Of a stretch of 43,243 bases of DNA, positions 1 through 10,181 are shown in pieces. Origin of the DNA: Stagonosporopsis chrysanthemi (lineage: Eukaryota > Ascomycota > Dothideomycetes > Pleosporales > Didymellaceae); assembly GCA_022560025.1 (NCBI GenBank), contig JAFISE010000221.1:1-43243 (forward strand), read 5' to 3'. The translations under genes and the position numbers were made by a program. The notes beneath the pieces were generated by a model that ran no database searches, had not been told where the DNA came from, and was given only the letters and a program-made list of their open reading frames with translations. How positions within the stretch are numbered: the stretch's first letter is position 1; each line of letters opens with the position of its first letter.

Positions 1-740
1 GGCACTGCCCGGTGTGGGCAAGTGCACTTACCTCTGAGCTGAGGGCTCCTGTAGACGAACATCATAACATCACAACACGAGAACAGATAGCAATACAAGT
101 GTTGACCCGCAGCACCCACTTGACACTGCTTATGCAGTTACAATAACAGTAGCTAGATACTGTTTTGGCTTTGTGTAGTGTCTCTTGGTTTGTAATGGGT
201 TTGAAACGAAATGTGCTGACCGTGCTGGATCTAGGTGCCGTATTTACAGGAAAGGTCCTCCTGGGAGAGGGTATCCCGAAATAAGATATGTGGAGTGACG
301 GCGTCGCTTGGTTTATCTGTAGTAGATAAGGGCATAGGCAAGCTCCTTATTTCCCACGAGAGTAGAGACTAGATAAGGTCGGTTATAGAGTTTGTAGCGT
401 GATTAGTGCGTGTAATAATGCTAGAACCTTGATAGGTGGGTGTCTAGTCTAGGTCAGGGACTAGTATAATGGTAGAGAGGCGTAGAGACAACCTAGTGCC
501 ATAGAAGAGAGGCGGGGAGAATGTAGTACCGCAGAAGAGAGATACATAAAAATCTAGTATTGTAGAAGAGAGGGGCTGATCTTATGTATTGCCCTTGCCA
601 TCTTACACATTCATCGTAACCTAATACAGCGCCTAGGTGTCTGTTCTTTCTGCAGCTGTGTTGTACTACGTTCTGTCCATCCTAATACCAAGTTGTCTGC
701 ACATCCCGGCAAACACCAATACTTTCACCAGCAAGAGTGA
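1..740. other. Intergenic stretch at the window's left edge
   Basis: No open frame of convincing length or composition is visible on either strand. From about 470 to 575 there are three degenerate tandem units of roughly 31-34 bp, each ending in a 'gtagaag'/'catagaag'/'cgcagaag' block followed by 'agag'. They differ by many substitutions. The rest is AT-leaning unique sequence and probably contains the 3' flank of the minus-strand HET gene that ends at 741. Confidence 0.5.
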
Positions 741-3146
741 TTAGCCTAGAACAATTCTCTTGGGTTGTGTTTCGACCTTGTCCCATTCCGACTCCCTGAC
801 CCGTGCTATTGCAATACGATGTGCAATCTTGCCATCCTCGTCCCATTCGATTAGCATGAGATTTACGTTATCGGCAAATTGGCAGCCTGGCGCGTGCCAG
901 TCTGTCTCATCATGGTCAAGATTGTCATCTTGACAGAATAAATAGTCTGATGAGTTCGCCCGACTATCAACGGCAAAGTGATGAGTCGACAAGTGAATGA
1001 ACTCTGCCCGAATCTTCTTCACCGGCGAGGACGCCGAATTCGCTTCAAGTGCCCTTTCGAAGAATTCCTCAAGATCAAACCCTTTTCCGTTGAGATATCT
1101 GAATGGACATCTCATCGATCCTAGTAATTGGCCGTCGGGTGATGAGATTGTAGCTTCGGCAACTAACAGCTTGTGCTCACAATCCGCAAGCGCTGGACGA
1201 ATAAAGACTATTTCCAGGTCCAAGTATGCAACAGGCGCGTCAAACTGCAAGAGCCCGAACTCGCATGTGTTCTCGCTCGTTTTCAACTTGAAATCTTCCA
1301 TCTTGGTGAGGACCGCAGGCTCAGACCAGGTCTCGTCGCAACCTTCAGTAGCACAGCTATAATCAATCTTGTCATCATCTCCGTATGGTATCGGATCATG
1401 CCAATCAACCTTCGACACCACGTCATCCCCGCAACTGTCGTAGTGTATGCTGCAGCACTTGGCGAGCCATGTCCATGTCGGGAACCGCATTCTACGAAAT
1501 CCCTGCTTCTCCTCAGGAACAGTATGAAAGGCAGACCAATCTTGAAAGTTGCAATCGCTATCCCAAAGTAGCATGGCGTCTATAGAATTCCACGGGAGTC
1601 CCCATATGTAACCAGCGGGGAAATGCAGCTTGAACAACTTCAGTATGCCAGAGAAGGCCCAAAGAGTATCATTCCGGTCTGTGAACTTCCTTGAGGTGAA
1701 ATCTTCAACCTTCCTGGTATACTCGAGTAGATGACAGTGGGGCGCTGATAACAAGGGTGATTTTCCTTTCACACGACACGAAACTGGTATACTTTTACCC
1801 AACAGTGAATTTCCATGTACCGCCCTTGGATGAGCATTATTGTACTCAGAGAATTTGTCCTCGGAGTATGATGCTATGCGGCAATTCCAGTAGACTTGTA
1901 AGTCGTCGAAAAAAAGCAGCCGACGTGCTAAGAGACCTTCTTGGAAGGTCCAGCCGCGAGACTGCCAGGTGGATGATTCGAGGCAGCTCGAAAGTTTCGG
2001 AAGCAATGTCGTAAATCGAGCGCCTTGAATTGACACCGTAGGTCTCGTCCAATCCATTCTGGGCGTTACGACACCGGGTATTCCAGAGTGCGCGCTGTTA
2101 CCGCTGGCAGCAACGAAGACGATCTCTGCGAGGTTGTAAATTGAGTCCATAAGCTTGAGCTGTTCTCCCTTGTCGGCTTCGTCGTCCTGGATTATGCAGC
2201 AGGAATCGATCCATATGTATCTTTGGCCAAGCTTCCCTGCGAGAACTATGGCGTCACCAATAGTCCTTGGAAGCTCGTCGACACATATTCCACCAGGCTG
2301 GAACAGTTGATCTTCGACAGCCTTCGTCAACAATGGTCTTGTTTGGTGCCCCCAGACGTAGGACAAAGCTACAAATTTCATTTGCAGATCGCCCTTCACA
2401 AGCCTGAGGTCTTCCGTGTCGATGAGTCGAATCATGGCGTTGGTCTCTGTAGTGGGAAGGCTTTGTCCACACGTATCTCCATGCTCCTCCTGGCAATGCT
2501 GAAACCAACACCGCATCAAGTCGGCATTGACAAAGTGTTCGGTCTTCCTGGGTACTAGACCAAAATCAAAACCCAATTTTGGGGTGGAAAAAGCCTCAAA
2601 GTCCAGCATCGGTGCTCCCAAACCTTCCTTACCCCCAGGTAGCGGCGTTATTGCACCGACCAGCTCGTCTTCTGCTCTATTGTGTCCTCCCTGGAGCCCG
2701 TGGGTGCAGACTTTCACCTCCAGGACCGTCGCATCAAGGGTCGTACTGCGTCCTTCGCTCGCATCAGAGCGACTTCTGTTGGAAAGTGCAAATCCATCTA
2801 CCGAAAAGATGAGGGTGACCCTACTAGCACGTGGCGGCAGTTGTTGATGGTAGTACGTATTGATGCAAGACAATACCAAAGAGCATCCTGGACAAGCGGT
2901 ATTCCTCTCTAACCGACCTAACGATCCTAAGCTAAGCGTGTCACCTGTCTGATTGGGTATTCTGCCTGTCACACTTTTGGAGCAGTTCGTACACAATGGT
3001 CTGTAAGAGTTGAAGAAATCGATGCTCTGGCAGATGTCACACAAGGCTGCTTTGGGAAACGATTCAGCCTTGTCATCTGCACATGTGTGGAGAGCCCTGT
3101 TCCAACCGACAACCAGTTCCTGGCTTGAGTCCTTAGTTTCTGGCAT
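741..3146 (-). CDS. HET-domain protein (heterokaryon-incompatibility family), 801 aa
   Basis: A single uninterrupted frame from ATG at 3146 to the stop at 741. The HET domain lies at about residues 258-410, shown by FVALSYVWG, the block ELPRTIGDAI, RYIWIDSCCIIQDD, and later SRGWTFQEGLLARRLLFF. This order is diagnostic of fungal HET proteins, several of which trigger cell death on encountering non-self; the trigger or partner of this one is unknown. Before the domain there are three CxxC pairs (C36/C39, C52/C55, C85/C88), a layout that could bind zinc, although I cannot name the fold. The C-terminal half (about 420-801) has no motif I recognise. The gene faces a second HET gene across 583 bp. 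No frameshift or stop breaks it, so it is likely functional. Confidence 0.9.
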   Translation of the reverse strand: MPETKDSSQELVVGWNRALHTCADDKAESFPKAALCDICQSIDFFNSYRPLCTNCSKSVTGRIPNQTGDTLSLGSLGRLERNTACPGCSLVLSCINTYYHQQLPPRASRVTLIFSVDGFALSNRSRSDASEGRSTTLDATVLEVKVCTHGLQGGHNRAEDELVGAITPLPGGKEGLGAPMLDFEAFSTPKLGFDFGLVPRKTEHFVNADLMRCWFQHCQEEHGDTCGQSLPTTETNAMIRLIDTEDLRLVKGDLQMKFVALSYVWGHQTRPLLTKAVEDQLFQPGGICVDELPRTIGDAIVLAGKLGQRYIWIDSCCIIQDDEADKGEQLKLMDSIYNLAEIVFVAASGNSAHSGIPGVVTPRMDWTRPTVSIQGARFTTLLPKLSSCLESSTWQSRGWTFQEGLLARRLLFFDDLQVYWNCRIASYSEDKFSEYNNAHPRAVHGNSLLGKSIPVSCRVKGKSPLLSAPHCHLLEYTRKVEDFTSRKFTDRNDTLWAFSGILKLFKLHFPAGYIWGLPWNSIDAMLLWDSDCNFQDWSAFHTVPEEKQGFRRMRFPTWTWLAKCCSIHYDSCGDDVVSKVDWHDPIPYGDDDKIDYSCATEGCDETWSEPAVLTKMEDFKLKTSENTCEFGLLQFDAPVAYLDLEIVFIRPALADCEHKLLVAEATISSPDGQLLGSMRCPFRYLNGKGFDLEEFFERALEANSASSPVKKIRAEFIHLSTHHFAVDSRANSSDYLFCQDDNLDHDETDWHAPGCQFADNVNLMLIEWDEDGKIAHRIAIARVRESEWDKVETQPKRIVLG

Positions 3147-3729
3147 ATTTGCCTTTTGTTATCCAGCTATGGATGGCAGTATGGAGGTTATGCGAAAAGG
3201 ATTGGCAGGTTGGTTGCGAGTAGTAGGCTGCCTTTTATCGATCTCTTTCTCAAGATATTCTTGCCTCAGCCTGACGAATAATCAATTAGCCAATAGTAGG
3301 GAAACACGTTGACTATGTAAGCATATTCAGGCATAGATCAAGGCTTTTCGAAGTTGCCGACTCAGCCTGCTGCAATGAGCCTTGCAGGGGGACGGGGTAC
3401 TCCGGGCTAGATTGGGGTCAGGTTGGAGAAAATTATTGGCGCAAGCCTCATATCCAATTGTCATTACAGTGGTTCCCTAAGAAGATCGCGAGTAGTCTAG
3501 GCGTCGAGAGGCAGTGCATCATTGCATCTCGATCTGGCTAGCGGGGTAATCAAGCGCCGTGGTGTCACAGCCTCAGCCTGATCGCATATTATCTTTCTTC
3601 GTCCTTCCTCACTGATGTTCTCAACGTTGCAACGTCCGGACTCATCTTTGTCAGTTTACAAAGAATACCCTGTACACTTCACATTCACGACTGAAACACC
3701 TCTGCTCCAGCGAGGCTGAATACCGGCAG
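3147..3729. promoter_or_regulatory. Shared 5' region of the divergent HET gene pair
   Basis: These 583 bp separate the start codons of two HET genes transcribed away from each other, so both promoters must lie here. No clear TATA box or operator-like repeat was recognised. A short plus-strand frame at 3010-3312 overlaps the 5' end of the left HET gene antisense and is treated as a shadow. Shared regulation of the pair is an inference from geometry only. Confidence 0.45.
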
Positions 3730-5378
3730 ATGAATCCTAACAAGATAACTGTGCCGCAAAGCGCTCGTATGGATATTACTCCCCACACAGGACATGAAAC
3801 ACAGTCTCCAGATAGTGCTGACTCCTTGGGACAAAATCTGTCACCAGTCGTCACAAGCTCTCCACTGCCGATGGTCAAGGAGAGGAAGAAGCTGGACCTC
3901 TGTCGGGATCTACTCAATCAATGCGTACTTACTCATGAGTCTTGCAGTATGGATAAAAGGATACGATCGACAATAAGCGGCCTGAGACTTATCGACTGTA
4001 CCGAGAGAAGAGTTGTTCCAGCCTTGCGGGACTGCAAGTATTTTGCACTATCGTACGTGTGGGGTGAGAACCCTCAGACGTACGCTCTGGAAGAAGTTCT
4101 GCCACAGACTATCGAGGACAGCATCACAGCTGTCCTCCACTTTGGGTACCGTTACCTCTGGATTGACAGATTCGTATGTTCGGCAATCATCTACAGTTTT
4201 CTGCTGACTTTGGACAGTGTATCGACCAGGAAGGAGCCCACAAGCAGCAGCAACTGCAACAGATGGGTGCGATCTACGCCACAGCAGACATGACGCTCAT
4301 CGCAGCTGCCGGAATGGACCCTTCATACGGCCTTCCCGGAGTGTCTAGTAACACCGTTACATCTACGGTTGACCCCGATCTGATCGAATTGCAGGTCCAG
4401 CTTCAAACACGGTCACATCGTGGTTGGACGCTGCAGGAACACATTTTGTCACGCAGATGTCTATTCTTCACTGATGATGCATTGGCTTACGTCTGTAGCC
4501 GTTTGGTATTTACAATGACAGATAAAGCCATGTATGCCCAGTCCCCAGAGCAGTCCTTGCTCAGACAGCATAATCACTTCGGAAGTGACCAACTCCTTAC
4601 TCACTCTATGGCTGTTCTTTCTCGGTATGCGGATCGCGAACTCACATTCGATGAGGATGCGTTCAACGCTATTGTCGGCATACTTAACATATTTCGCAAC
4701 CGTGGCGATTCTTGGAACCATATCTGGGGCGTTCCTTACGCCGCAGAAGGGGACCCACGGAGCCCGAGCGTGTACATGGCTCTCAATTGGTCGCAACCCT
4801 CTTATCAGCGTCGCGTTGGATATCCTAGCTGGTCCTTATTAGGTTGGAAATTTAGAGTCAACCTCACCGTTTCGAGCATAAAGGCCAGCGCAGATGGCTT
4901 CAGGGTCTGCCTTTGGAACAGAGATCGTTATGAAGATCTGAAAAATCTTGTGCTCGACAGGGTGGATGTCCATACAAGCTCAGAAGAATCGAGGTGCATG
5001 CGACTGACGGCGTACTCTATCGAGATAGATGATACATTCTGGGACATGTATGAAGATGGTGGGATGCTACGCGTGAGAGCCGCAAAGCTGCGAGTCTCTG
5101 ATGACATTATTTTCACGATCGTGCCGAATTGGGAAGCGCTCTCTGCTTCGAGCAGGACAGGACGCCCATTGGCCGTTTTTCTATCCAAGTCTAGCAAAAG
5201 GGGCTTCCTTTTGCGGCCATGTGGCCAAAGCTACGAACGTGCGGGGACCTTCCAAATATACAAGGGGTCAAAAGCCGGCCACATAGCGATGAAACTCAAC
5301 AGCAAGTCAGATGTCTGCGCCAGCGTCTTCACGTACACGGGCAGTGCTATCAAAGAGAGAACTATCGATTGGGTTTAA
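3730..5378 (+). CDS. HET-domain protein, two exons, 534 aa
   Basis: Exons 3730-4173 and 4218-5378, joined across a 44-nt phase-0 intron with donor GTATGT and acceptor GGACAG. The join restores the HET motif RYLWIDRF + CIDQE, which neither frame has alone. Other HET landmarks are KYFALSYVWG (about residues 103-112), the LPQTIEDSI block, the YATADMTLIAAAG block and HRGWTLQEHILSRRCLFF. The HET domain therefore covers about residues 103-250. The N-terminal hundred residues are shorter than in the neighbouring HET protein and lack its CxxC pairs. The C-terminal half has no recognised domain. It is divergent from the HET gene at 741-3146. Recognition partner and biological role are unknown; an incompatibility or cell-death role is inferred from the family. 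Confidence 0.85.
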
Positions 5379-5671
5379 ACACTCCTATTCATGCAAGAGT
5401 ATCACCAAGGGCGACAAACAGACGCAAGGTGGAAAGCAACCGATCTTACGTGACATCATTTCTTCGCACTCTTCACTATCTCCATGGACCAACGTGTTCT
5501 CGCACTCTGCACTGTCTGTGGAAGCCAACGTCCCCCGAAATGCTTGGTCAGTATACGAACAAACCGTCCGGACACTTGCTCTGCGCGTGTCCATCAAGAG
5601 TGGATACTATCTCTTTCACGCCTTGATAATTGTACCTGTTCTAACCCAGCAAAGCCTCCGTTTACGGTCTC
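5379..5671. other. Short 3' flank without a supported gene
   Basis: This is sequence between the HET gene stop and a decayed gene fragment. Several overlapping short frames exist on both strands but none shows protein-like composition or a motif. Confidence 0.4.
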
Positions 5672-5790
5672 TTATTCCAGTCTCTGCTGCTGCCCCAAAA
5701 ACGCCATCTGCAACTTACCCGTGACTCTCACCCTCCCGGACTACCCTCGATAATCTCTTCCTGTGGTATGTCCTCGCCATATCTTCGGAT
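5672..5790 (-). pseudogene. Decayed 3' fragment of a secreted-protein gene like the one at 9472-10181
   Basis: On the minus strand 5672-5757 aligns by eye with the last 28 codons or so of the intact gene at 9472-10181. Shared blocks include 'gagggtagtccggga' against 'gaggggagtccgggg', and 'cagcagagactgg' against 'cggcagagactgg'. Identity looks near 80 percent with a two-base deletion, so the frame is lost and a TGA appears early. Weaker similarity continues to about 5790. No upstream two-thirds of the gene is visible nearby, so this is a truncated relic of a duplicate and not a gene. Confidence 0.65.
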
Positions 5791-6941
5791 TATAGCCTAC
5801 AACTGCGAAAGTATCGATTGAATACAGTTCTATGCTAATGGTATGAGCAGGTCATATCGCGCAGCACTTCGGACACGAAAAGGCACGTTTCGAAGAGCTG
5901 AGGGCCTGAACACAGCGACATAATGGTCAGCCATGTCTGATAGCGCAGTCGGCAATCTGTGTGAAGATTCTGTTTTGATCGGAAAGACAACCAGGCAAGG
6001 AAACAACTCGATCGAGCGCCAGCACTTGTACGATTCAATCCAACACGTATTGGTCGTTTAGGGAATACATCGATGCTCCATCCTATATGATCGATGAGAA
6101 GCTACTCCTTCTCATTGGGAACGTGTGTCTAGCAGTGGTGCCTGCCGGCATGCATGGACTATCCTTACCGTGTTACGAGTCAACGGCAGCTGCTTCTGAC
6201 TCCCGACAGGCGTCCAGCTAGATTGTAGTGACACATTGGGAGACGACCTATAAAGTAAAAGAGTATGCCATACCCGCTTGTTATTACTATGGTAAATGCT
6301 GGTGGTTTCTGGTTATGATAGGCTCACACATTTGAGCAGCCGTCTGGAGAGCAAAGTGCCAGATAGTCTAAGGAACAATTTGCTAAGAAGTATTGTAGGC
6401 TTTGGTTGTTGATAGGGCTTCCTACTTGTTATCACTGCATGACTACACTGTATGCTTGCCTTGCTGATATAGTTGAGGGCGTCTGCTCAATTTAACCGGC
6501 GCCATATACCCCAGTCCTGAAACATGCCACGCCTAAACTAAGTATAATGACAAGCAAAGCGTATGATAATTTGCGGACCCCCTAAATCCCGTATGCTAGG
6601 CTGTGTCTTACTTGTAACTGTGTAGAGAGAGAGGGGAGGACTGCGCTGCATTGACTATTGACGTGGGCTGAGCTGCTTATATGCCTGCCCATACACAAGC
6701 TATCCTAACTCGTATTAGAGTAGGCCTGGGCGGAGTCCAACCGTTACATTACTTCTAATTGGTTGCAAGCTATGATCAGCCAATCAGGAGCCGTTCTTGA
6801 CGTGGTTTACCAGATGAAGGGGGTCCATACATTTCAACAAGCACCGATAACGCCCTAAGTCTGGTACGCTAGGCTAAGCCTCAACTCTTATTAGTTATAT
6901 ATAGTTATCAGCCAAACATGAGCGGCCTTAGAAGGTGTGTG
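5791..6941. other. Gene-free AT-leaning stretch
   Basis: No frame of useful length or protein-like composition was found in 1.15 kb. Two short similar blocks, one near 6584-6606 and one near 6853-6873, share 'ccctaa', a 'gta-gctaggct' core and little else. A weak inverted pair (about 'tagttgaggg' near 6469 and 'gcctcaactc' near 6878) brackets them. This could be the remains of a mobile element, but no coding remnant supports it. Confidence 0.35.
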
Positions 6942-8585
6942 CTAGGTCAGAGGGATTTGGTTTATGCCATCTTGCTGGTCACCGATACCTAGAATAAGCC
7001 ACCACACCGTAAGTGCTGTTCCGAGCACAAAGAAGTATACGCCCATAGCGGCAGCTCTATAGCCCAGTATCTTCAAACCCAGTGACACGTCTTTTACCAT
7101 TCCTACCAGGAAGCTTGTTAATAACAACACCCATGCCACGGCAATCGAGCTTATGACACTGTACTGGAAAAATGAAAACATAAATCCCATGAAACGTCCA
7201 TATGTAGCCAACTTAATGGCTTCAATCTTCTCCTTGAGACGTGCGTACAACGTCAACAAGATAACAATGATGATGACAATCGTCCCCAAGAGCACGATGA
7301 CGCCAATGAAGTCATACAACAGATAGCGAAGATCGGCGAGGCGAGTTTGCATGCTGAGCAAGCTGGAAGCAAGGGAAAGCGGAAGGAAAATGGCCGCCAG
7401 GAGACCAAGAAGACGCAGGTTGAATGCTTCATGGAACGACCTTAGTAACTCGAACAAACGTATGCTACTCTCTAATCGTTTAGAGACCTGCATTAAGCTT
7501 CTGTCCAGGTCTGTACACAGGGCCCGTGTCTCAGCTGCGAGATACTTGAATTCGTTGGACGATCCAAAGTCGATGAATAGCAAGTCGATCAGAGGTAACG
7601 TGGCTGATATGAGAGTTGTGATGCACTCTTGGAATTTCTCGTGGAAGTAAGACTCGTTTATGACTTCCTGGGCAGCCTTCTGTGTCCACGGCTTCCCGAC
7701 ACGTGGATCCATTGAAATTTCGCGAGTAGAGCGATGAACGAATTGAGCTTTGTCGATGAAATCCGAGAGATGCTCAATGCTGCACTGACAAAAGGCTAGG
7801 AGCATGAGTTTGGTTGCGACATGGGAGAGATCTGAGTCATTAGGAATGTCCTTTGTAAGTTCAGGTGAAATTGCCGTTCGTAGATCTCTGCAGAAGCCTG
7901 AGAGGTGTCCACGGATGTGCTTTTGTACCTGTCGGTAGTAATTCTTATTGCCAATCCTACAGAACTGCACAGTGGTTTCAGAAGAAGCTTCGATGAACAC
8001 TGATGATGTTCAGTCAACTTTCAGACAAATTTAAGTTAACATACCGTGTATGCACTTGTTCATATCCTGTAGAACTTGTATCTTCTTATTAGATCTTATC
8101 AATCTTTCTGCGAAAGACAATGAAGAATCGTCTAAGATGCTGTACGACGTTGAGAGCCATGCCTTTGTACCGGCCGGACTTCTCCATATGGAGCGTAACC
8201 CTGCAAATGACGATGCGGCACCCCTCAAACTCAGCCTCGCAGAGAGGCTCGGCCCATTCGAATTGCCCGACGGATCTAGTGCAGCCTGTGTCCAGAAACT
8301 GTCAATAACAGCTGTCATGTTCTCAGAGACATAGAATCTGTAACCTCTGGGTATTGGGCGAGGTAGTGTTTGTAGTACTTGCTGAATTTCTGCGGACGAG
8401 CCCTTCAGCACCGGCAAGCTTAGAGTTATCTCTCCCACGTTCCATGGCACATCGAACACCTTGACAAAATGCACGTCCTTGACATTGTGCCACTCACGCG
8501 TATGTTCAAAGCGTGCCAGGGCCACAAACATGGTTGGAACGAAGGCCAAGGCAGCACCTGCAGCATTGACTGTTGCAGCGGCCAT
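6942..8585 (-). CDS. Multi-pass membrane protein with a CorA-like C-terminal segment, 532 aa
   Basis: Exons 8585-8045 and 7999-6942 on the minus strand, joined across a 45-nt intron (donor GTATGT, 'TTGACTGAAC' branch region, acceptor CATCAG). The splice replaces an in-frame stop. The N-terminal half is soluble-looking and unrecognised. A helical stretch leads into hydrophobic segments at about residues 377-397, 410-431, 460-480 and 490-518. The first of these, in the form LAAIFLPLSLASSLLSMQ, recalls the pore-entry helix of CorA-type metal transporters (IFLPLTF...GMN), but the GMN signature is absent. Metal transport should therefore not be assumed; the resemblance is an inference from one segment. 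The start at 8585 is the first ATG of the frame, though a further upstream exon cannot be excluded. The cellular location is presumably a membrane. Confidence 0.7.
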
Positions 8586-8758
8586 TGCAACAGGAGACTG
8601 TGGCTGCAGTTGGGAAGGAAGTTAATGTAACACTCCAGGAGGGGAACAAAATACGTTTAGACAATCATGTTGGGAAGAGTCGAGCTTATGTAGGTGGGGT
8701 AATGTTCAGCCTGATGCACCCAACCTTGGCGCGTTTCCCGATCGTCTATTCGCAGTAC

Positions 8759-8839
8759 TGTAACTGTAACGGTCAAAAAGACCAGCCTTCTTGCCATTCT
8801 AGCTTGAAGGTATATATAGTTGTATTTCGTACAGTTACA
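8759..8839. repeat. 81-bp inverted-terminal-repeat element, copy 1
   Basis: The ends read TGTAACTGTAAC and, reverse complemented, TGTAACTGTAC: imperfect terminal inverted repeats of about 11 bp. A second copy in the same orientation lies at 9122-9202. The element is non-coding and resembles a miniature inverted-repeat element. No target-site duplication is obvious. Confidence 0.55.
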
Positions 8840-9121
8840 CACCCCCCTAGCTGTGGTAATCAACTAAAGCTGCAATCTTTTTTGCGCGTAGACGTGCCTT
8901 ACTAGTCTGACTGTAAGATATGCAATGCTCCCTGTAGGTTGCTTTTCTAGCTCTCTCTAGCCCTTAGCTCCCTAAAGATCTAGTAGCCTCTCTAGTATTA
9001 GACTGTGTTGTATAATAAGTAAACAGTTGTTAGTAAAAGTAAGGATTAAACGCAGAGTATAATAAATTTCTTAGCAGCTAACAATGTTGTGCGCAGTATG
9101 TACTGCTGCAGCATCTAGGCT

Positions 9122-9202
9122 TATAACTGTAATAGTTAAAAAGACTAGCCTTCTTGCTATTCTAGCTTAAAGGTATATATAGTTGTATTTCGTACGGTTA
9201 CA
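9122..9202. repeat. 81-bp inverted-terminal-repeat element, copy 2
   Basis: This aligns end to end with 8759-8839 without gaps. Differences are mostly C-to-T at CpA ('gaccagc' to 'gactagc', 'gccatt' to 'gctatt', 'gtcaaa' to 'gttaaa') and G-to-A at TpG ('cttgaag' to 'cttaaag'), the preferred context of repeat-induced point mutation. A 282-bp AT-rich spacer (8840-9121) separates the copies. Confidence 0.55.
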
Positions 9203-9471
9203 GTAACCTCACGCCGTCCCAGCCCTTATCTGACATCTGACCACCCACGTTGAGCAGCATGTCGGGTTAAGATGCCACCACGCCAGGATCTCCAAATCAG
9301 CGTAGCAGTTTCTACACTGGGCTATGCCACTTACCCAAGAGGACATTCACCGACATGTGTCACGTGGGAAAGGCGCCAGCCCACACCACTCTACGCAGTG
9401 TATTGATACGGAGGTAGCACGTTTCGAAAATGATTGAATTACCACTAACAGAGCTCTGTACAGCAAAAATT

Positions 9472-10181
9472 TCATCCCAGTCTCTGCCGCTGCCCTAACA
9501 ACGGAATCTGCACCTCATCCGTGATCAGCACCCGCGGCCCCGGACTCCCCTCGACGACTTCCCTCTTCGGCGCGTCCCCAATCTTCTCCCACATCAACAG
9601 CAACTGCACATGCCCCGGCGTGATCCCCATCTGCTGCGAGCCCCAATGGAACTGCCACAGCGGCAGCTTCTCGTTGCGCGCCGGCACCTTCTTGGCGTCG
9701 TAGAAACACGCAATGTCGCCGAAGCAGAGGAAGACGTAGGGGAAGCCGTCCTGCGGGTGTTTAGAAAAGTAGACCCGTGGATGAAGAGGCGGGGACTTAC
9801 GATTGTGTAGAGTTGGTCGTAGATGCTCGACTCGTTGATGGCGCCGTTGCAGGCCCACGCGAAGTCTCCCGCGCCGTACTTGCTGTCAGTGTTGCGCTCC
9901 TGCGACTCGTCGTTGAAGGTGCAGTTCCCCTGCGTCGTCGACAGCGTGTACGGGTACGCGTCCTTTTTCGTAAACACGCCGCAGGCGGCTTTGCTCTTGG
10001 CAGGGATGAGCCGGCCATGCGCGTTTAGACAGCCCACTTTGTCCTTTGTGGGCGAGGCGGTGCGCCAGTCGCTGGAGTTGAGGACGTAGATGTTGCCGGA
10101 GCCGGTGAAGTCTTTCTGGGTGATGCTGGCGTGGGCACTGAATGCCAGGGCTAGGAAGCTGAGGATGCTGAGGCCGTGCAT
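9472..10181 (-). CDS. Small secreted cysteine-containing protein, 219 aa, function unknown
   Basis: Exons 10181-9801 and 9750-9472 on the minus strand, with a 50-nt phase-0 intron (donor GTAAGT, acceptor CCGCAG). The start chosen is the ATG followed by MHGLSILSFLALAFSAHA, a clear signal peptide; the frame runs upstream of it but without such composition. The mature protein has six cysteines, enough for three disulfides, plus several N-x-S/T sequons and tryptophan/tyrosine-rich segments such as YDQLYTI and LPLWQFHW. No catalytic motif or known domain was recognised. A 'CATAAAG' box lies about 70 nt upstream of the ATG. A decayed relative of its 3' end sits about 3.7 kb away on the same strand at 5672, so the family has been duplicated locally. 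It could be an effector-like or wall-associated protein, but nothing shows this directly. Confidence 0.75.

Noticed and set aside
8759..9202. Solo long terminal repeat of a retrotransposon
   Set aside because: The structure is two short direct copies each with its own inverted ends. No TG...CA terminus with a clear target duplication, primer-binding site or coding remnant is visible.
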